DNA of 53,520 bases from the NCBI GenBank assembly GCA_013824715.1, contig PNOH01000031.1, positions 1-53,520 on the forward strand. The letters are read 5' to 3'. This stretch comes from Odoribacter sp. (lineage in GTDB: Bacteria > Bacteroidota > Bacteroidia > Bacteroidales > Prolixibacteraceae). Of the stretch, positions 51,071-53,520 are shown piece after piece (within the stretch, counting starts at the first letter, position 1; each line of letters starts with the position of its first letter). The notes under the pieces are model-generated. The model searched no databases. It was given only the letters and a program-made list of their open reading frames with translations, and had not been told where the DNA came from. Position numbers and translations under genes: made by a program.

Positions 51071-51117
51071 AGGTTTAGATTTATGATTGGTTATTGATTA
51101 TTTATGATTTTGAAAAA

Positions 51118-51186
51118 GTTCCAGGTTTCAAATTCCAAATTCCAAGTATGAACAAAACATGGAACTTGAAATTTGGAATTTGGAAC
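51118..51186. repeat. Long imperfect hairpin between PmoA-like and Gfo genes
   Basis: GTTCCAGGTTTCAAATTCC... (51118-51147) pairs with ...GGAATTTGGAAC (51164-51186). The right arm runs into the stop codon of the PmoA-like gene. Confidence 0.65.
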
Positions 51187-52085
51187 TATTCCGCTGCATA
51201 CTTCTTAAATTCCGCTGCAATCTTCGCGGTTTCGTTTGTTCCGGAGTGAACCAGAACCCGGTATTTCAGTTTGATGGTTTCTCCCTTTTTCATGACTGTC
51301 GCTTTATCGTCGGCTGGCCAGTACATGGGCGTTGGCGAGAAAAATCCGTAGTCGCGGGTAAACCAGGGCGAAGGATACCAGTTGTTCGAAGGGTGTTGCA
51401 TAATGGCCATTCCTTCGATTTTGTCGCCTCTTTTTCCGTAGTAATCCATCCAGGGAGATGCCTTGCCGAAGGTTTCTTTTTCTCCGGATTCGCCTTCGGC
51501 ATTGATCATTGTTCCACCATTGACAACAGCCAGAGCCGGGTCCATTCTTGCGGAGAAGAGTGAGTGGTTGGTTTTTTCGATGGTAACATCCAATAACATT
51601 TCCATAGTTACTTCAAAATCTATCTGGAATATTTCTTTGGATGGCGCGGTAATCGTTATTTTCCGAAGGTCTTTCACCGGAGAAACTGCACCCGGACGTT
51701 TCCAGATACATTCGTTTTCAATCACCACACGTGGACCATCGTTTTCGAGAATGTCCTCACGCAGCGAAACAATTTGTCCACGTTCCAGGCCTTCCTGCCA
51801 GTAATTGCCGCCATTCACGCGGTCGCAACCAAAGAACAGTGAACTATGATGCGGGTACGTTCCGTTTCGCATTGATGTTACACTTGCACCTGATGGGCCG
51901 TTCACAGGGTAGAAGAACGGATATTTTTCGTTTTCGGCAATAATGTAGCTGGTGAAAAACAGGTTGTCAATAGTCACATCTATTTTTGCGCCTTTTTTGA
52001 CCGCTGATATTTTTGATTGTGCCTGAGTTAATCCTGCAAAAAGGATCAGAAATAAAAAGTTGAAAAGGATCAGTTTGAGTTTCAT
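51186..52085 (-). CDS. PmoA/DUF6807 family exported protein, first
   Basis: 299 residues with a clear signal peptide (~1-22). It belongs to the family formerly called PmoA (methane oxygenase-like) and now DUF6807; the old name does not mean methane oxidation. Seen: YPFFYPVNGPSGASVTS (~55-71), TYPHHSSLFFGCDRVNG with two adjacent His (~77-93), then beta-rich repeats and PHPSNNWYP-like sequence (QHPSNNWYPSPWF, ~230). The His-rich start is shared with sugar-acting enzymes of this fold, so binding or changing a sugar is a reasonable guess. It precedes the Tat-exported oxidoreductase in the operon. Confidence 0.82.
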   Translation of the reverse strand: MKLKLILFNFLFLILFAGLTQAQSKISAVKKGAKIDVTIDNLFFTSYIIAENEKYPFFYPVNGPSGASVTSMRNGTYPHHSSLFFGCDRVNGGNYWQEGLERGQIVSLREDILENDGPRVVIENECIWKRPGAVSPVKDLRKITITAPSKEIFQIDFEVTMEMLLDVTIEKTNHSLFSARMDPALAVVNGGTMINAEGESGEKETFGKASPWMDYYGKRGDKIEGMAIMQHPSNNWYPSPWFTRDYGFFSPTPMYWPADDKATVMKKGETIKLKYRVLVHSGTNETAKIAAEFKKYAAE

Positions 52086-52113
52086 ATACCGTTTGTTTGA
52101 AAAAGGTTTTCGG

Positions 52114-52155
52114 TTTTGCCAGTTGCCAGCGGCTAGCTGCCAGCAACTGGCAAAA
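52114..52155. repeat. 13-bp-stem hairpin between the two PmoA-like genes
   Basis: TTTTGCCAGTTGC pairs exactly with GCAACTGGCAAAA; the loop repeats CAGC and GCTAGC. No T-run follows on the minus strand, so it may be an RNA-stability element rather than a terminator. Confidence 0.65.
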
Positions 52156-52157
52156 AA

Positions 52158-53405
52158 TTATTTTAAAATAGTTACTGCTGGTGGATTTGCAAAAGCCTGC
52201 CAGTAATTTTCGGCTTCTTCCGGAGTCATTTTACCATCGAAAATAATCAGCCGATATCTCAGTGTATAGTCGTTTCCTTTTTCTATTTTCCAGTCTTTGT
52301 GCCGGATGGGGCAAAACTCAAAATACATGTCGCCACGTCCACCATTCGCATCCATGGGCCAAACGCGCATTGGTTCAGGGTGCATCCGGTTGGCCGGATA
52401 ACTCAGGAACAATATTCCGGAGCGGCCTTCTTTGGTTGCCGATTCGCCTTCAACCACACACCATCGGGCATTGCTTCCGTCGGCATCTTTACGGTTTTTT
52501 CCTTCTGAAGTCAGCACCGAACTGTTGTCTTTTGTCCATTTTTCGGTAGCGCGCCAGCCTATTCCACCACCATAACGGTAAGCGGCAAGTAGAATTCCTG
52601 AATCGAGCGGTGTATTCAGGGTGCTTGCGTAATCAAACATGAAGCGTTGATTATTCAGGTTCCAGACCCGTACATCGAAAAGTTCATTCATTGCAACAGC
52701 ATCGCCGCCAACAGCTCCAAAGTCAATATGTTCCTGAAGTGTTTTGAACCCGGTATAAACCGGGCCTTCTATCTGCGAAATCAATCCGGCAAAGCGAACC
52801 GTTCCCTGGCCTTTATACAAATTCCAGAAATCAACTTCCCGTTTGCCAATAAAAGTGAGTGTCCAGGGGTTCCATATTCCGTAGTGATGGTAATGATCGG
52901 GCGCCTGAATGCGGGTGAGCACTTCACCACCCGGAGAAGTAACCGGATGCAGAAATGCCGAACGTTTGAAAAACGGACTTATTCCTTTGGGTGGATTTAC
53001 TGTTTCAATCTGGTAACTCAAAATCGGTTTTTCTCCCAACTTCAGGTTCAGCGCACCATCTTTCTTTACTGCTTTAATCCCTGACTGAGAGGTTGGCGGG
53101 TTTAAAGTTTTCCGAAGAACAAAGGTGCGTTTGGTATTTTTAAGTGTTTGTCCGTTTAGAACGAACCAGACTTTTGAGCCGGAAGCGGTTTCCAACTGAA
53201 AAGGAACGGCAGTTTCTGTTTTTCCTTTGATTTCAAAAAGTGCCAGTTTCAATGAATCCGTATTGCAGTTGAATTGATCAACCGATAGGCTTACCGGACA
53301 ATCCAACCGGTCGGTATTTCCAGCCGCAACTTCAAATTTCAGAAGATCCTGAGCCGAAACCCCAACGGCCAGTATAACGGCTATAAATATGAATATGATT
53401 TTCAT
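52158..53405 (-). CDS. PmoA/DUF6807 family exported protein, second
   Basis: 415 residues, longer than its neighbour by an extra N-terminal beta domain. Signal peptide ~1-18. The shared core starts about residue 120 (PILSYQIETVNPPKGISPFFKR) and includes APDHYHHYGIWNPW with three His (~168-180), WNLYKGQGTVRF, DYASTLNT and WCVVEGES; then GRSGILFLSYPANRMHPEPMRVWP, and near the C-terminus YFEFCPIRHKDW and RYRLIIFDGKMT. First gene of the minus-strand uronate operon: only the 88-bp repeat lies upstream. Likely works on the same sugar as its paralogue. Confidence 0.85.
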   Translation of the reverse strand: MKIIFIFIAVILAVGVSAQDLLKFEVAAGNTDRLDCPVSLSVDQFNCNTDSLKLALFEIKGKTETAVPFQLETASGSKVWFVLNGQTLKNTKRTFVLRKTLNPPTSQSGIKAVKKDGALNLKLGEKPILSYQIETVNPPKGISPFFKRSAFLHPVTSPGGEVLTRIQAPDHYHHYGIWNPWTLTFIGKREVDFWNLYKGQGTVRFAGLISQIEGPVYTGFKTLQEHIDFGAVGGDAVAMNELFDVRVWNLNNQRFMFDYASTLNTPLDSGILLAAYRYGGGIGWRATEKWTKDNSSVLTSEGKNRKDADGSNARWCVVEGESATKEGRSGILFLSYPANRMHPEPMRVWPMDANGGRGDMYFEFCPIRHKDWKIEKGNDYTLRYRLIIFDGKMTPEEAENYWQAFANPPAVTILK

Positions 53406-53427
53406 CGTTTTATTTACAATTTATTTA

Positions 53428-53515
53428 TCAATGTCGTTTAGTTAGTGATTATTCATAATCGTTTGTAATTCATTGAGTAAGGTTTCTTTGGTTTTTTATT
53501 CCTTGGGTTACTCCG
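53428..53515. repeat. 88-bp terminal inverted repeat, right copy
   Basis: Exact reverse complement of bases 1-88. It occupies the promoter region of the minus-strand PmoA-like gene, ending 22 bases before its start codon, and contains the palindrome GATTATTCATAATC (53447-53460), which could be an operator. Confidence 0.9.
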
Positions 53516-53520
53516 CCCAG

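Noticed and set aside
51186-53405. Methane or ammonia monooxygenase genes suggested by the family name PmoA
   Set aside because: These are soluble exported DUF6807 proteins without the membrane helices of particulate monooxygenase and have no pmoB or pmoC neighbours.
1-53515. Whole window as a composite transposon with 88-bp ends
   Set aside because: It would carry rpsO, pnp, tRNA-Phe and plsC, which are core chromosomal genes, and no transposase uses these ends; a repeat at both contig ends is simpler.

Overview
The window reads as chromosomal DNA of a free-living member of the Bacteroidota. The signs are a SusC/SusD pair, two DUF4249 lipoproteins, a TonB-dependent receptor with STN and carboxypeptidase-like domains, PmoA/DUF6807 proteins, Bacteroidota-type promoters (TTTG ... 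TAnnTTTG) and weak Shine-Dalgarno sites. A marine or sediment Marinilabiliales-type bacterium is my guess, not something the sequence proves. The first 88 bases recur as a perfect inverted copy at 53428-53515, so the piece probably ends in a repeat at both sides.

Layout. 1-900 is AT-rich and holds one orphan exported protein. 895-2075 carries a secreted zinc phospholipase/nuclease-type enzyme and a DUF1456 gene. 2134-5549 is a small defence-type cassette: hicB-hicA toxin-antitoxin plus a 935-residue single-chain DNA methyltransferase/nuclease, bracketed by two near-identical 23-bp palindromic repeats. 5566-13208 holds housekeeping and envelope genes (YdjC deacetylase lipoprotein, PlsC, a 1096-residue Asp-box propeller protein, a double TonB_C protein, tRNA-Phe) with several palindromic repeats between them. 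13659-15112 is queG followed by a YafQ-type toxin-antitoxin pair.

15308-22621 is a tight operon: TonB-dependent receptor, two tandemly duplicated DUF4249 lipoproteins, a protein combining an MG2-like start with a barrel-less plug-like end, and an unknown exported protein. 22738-26886 carries a lipoprotein Gfo/Idh/MocA oxidoreductase, a membrane-anchored dihaem cytochrome c and a CE15-type glucuronoyl esterase. 26983-32726 has glutaminase, a TPR lipoprotein, a deoxynucleoside kinase and a prolyl oligopeptidase lipoprotein.

32809-39305 is the repeat-rich core. Two different REP-associated tyrosine transposase (RAYT) genes each sit among their own palindromic REP family, and an IS1380-type insertion sequence with intact ends and a 5-bp target duplication has landed between one RAYT and its left REP. 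The conserved rpsO-pnp pair lies between the two RAYT loci.

39369-53405, all on the minus strand, looks like a uronate-utilisation region. SusC/SusD import lies downstream of a K+ channel and DUF2851 pair; upstream are mannonate dehydratase (uxuA), an SDR probably acting as mannonate oxidoreductase, a Tat-exported Gfo/Idh/MocA oxidoreductase and two PmoA/DUF6807 proteins. The CE15 esterase about 13 kb away fits the same substrate theme. No glycoside hydrolase or polysaccharide lyase is visible, so the polymer is not identified.
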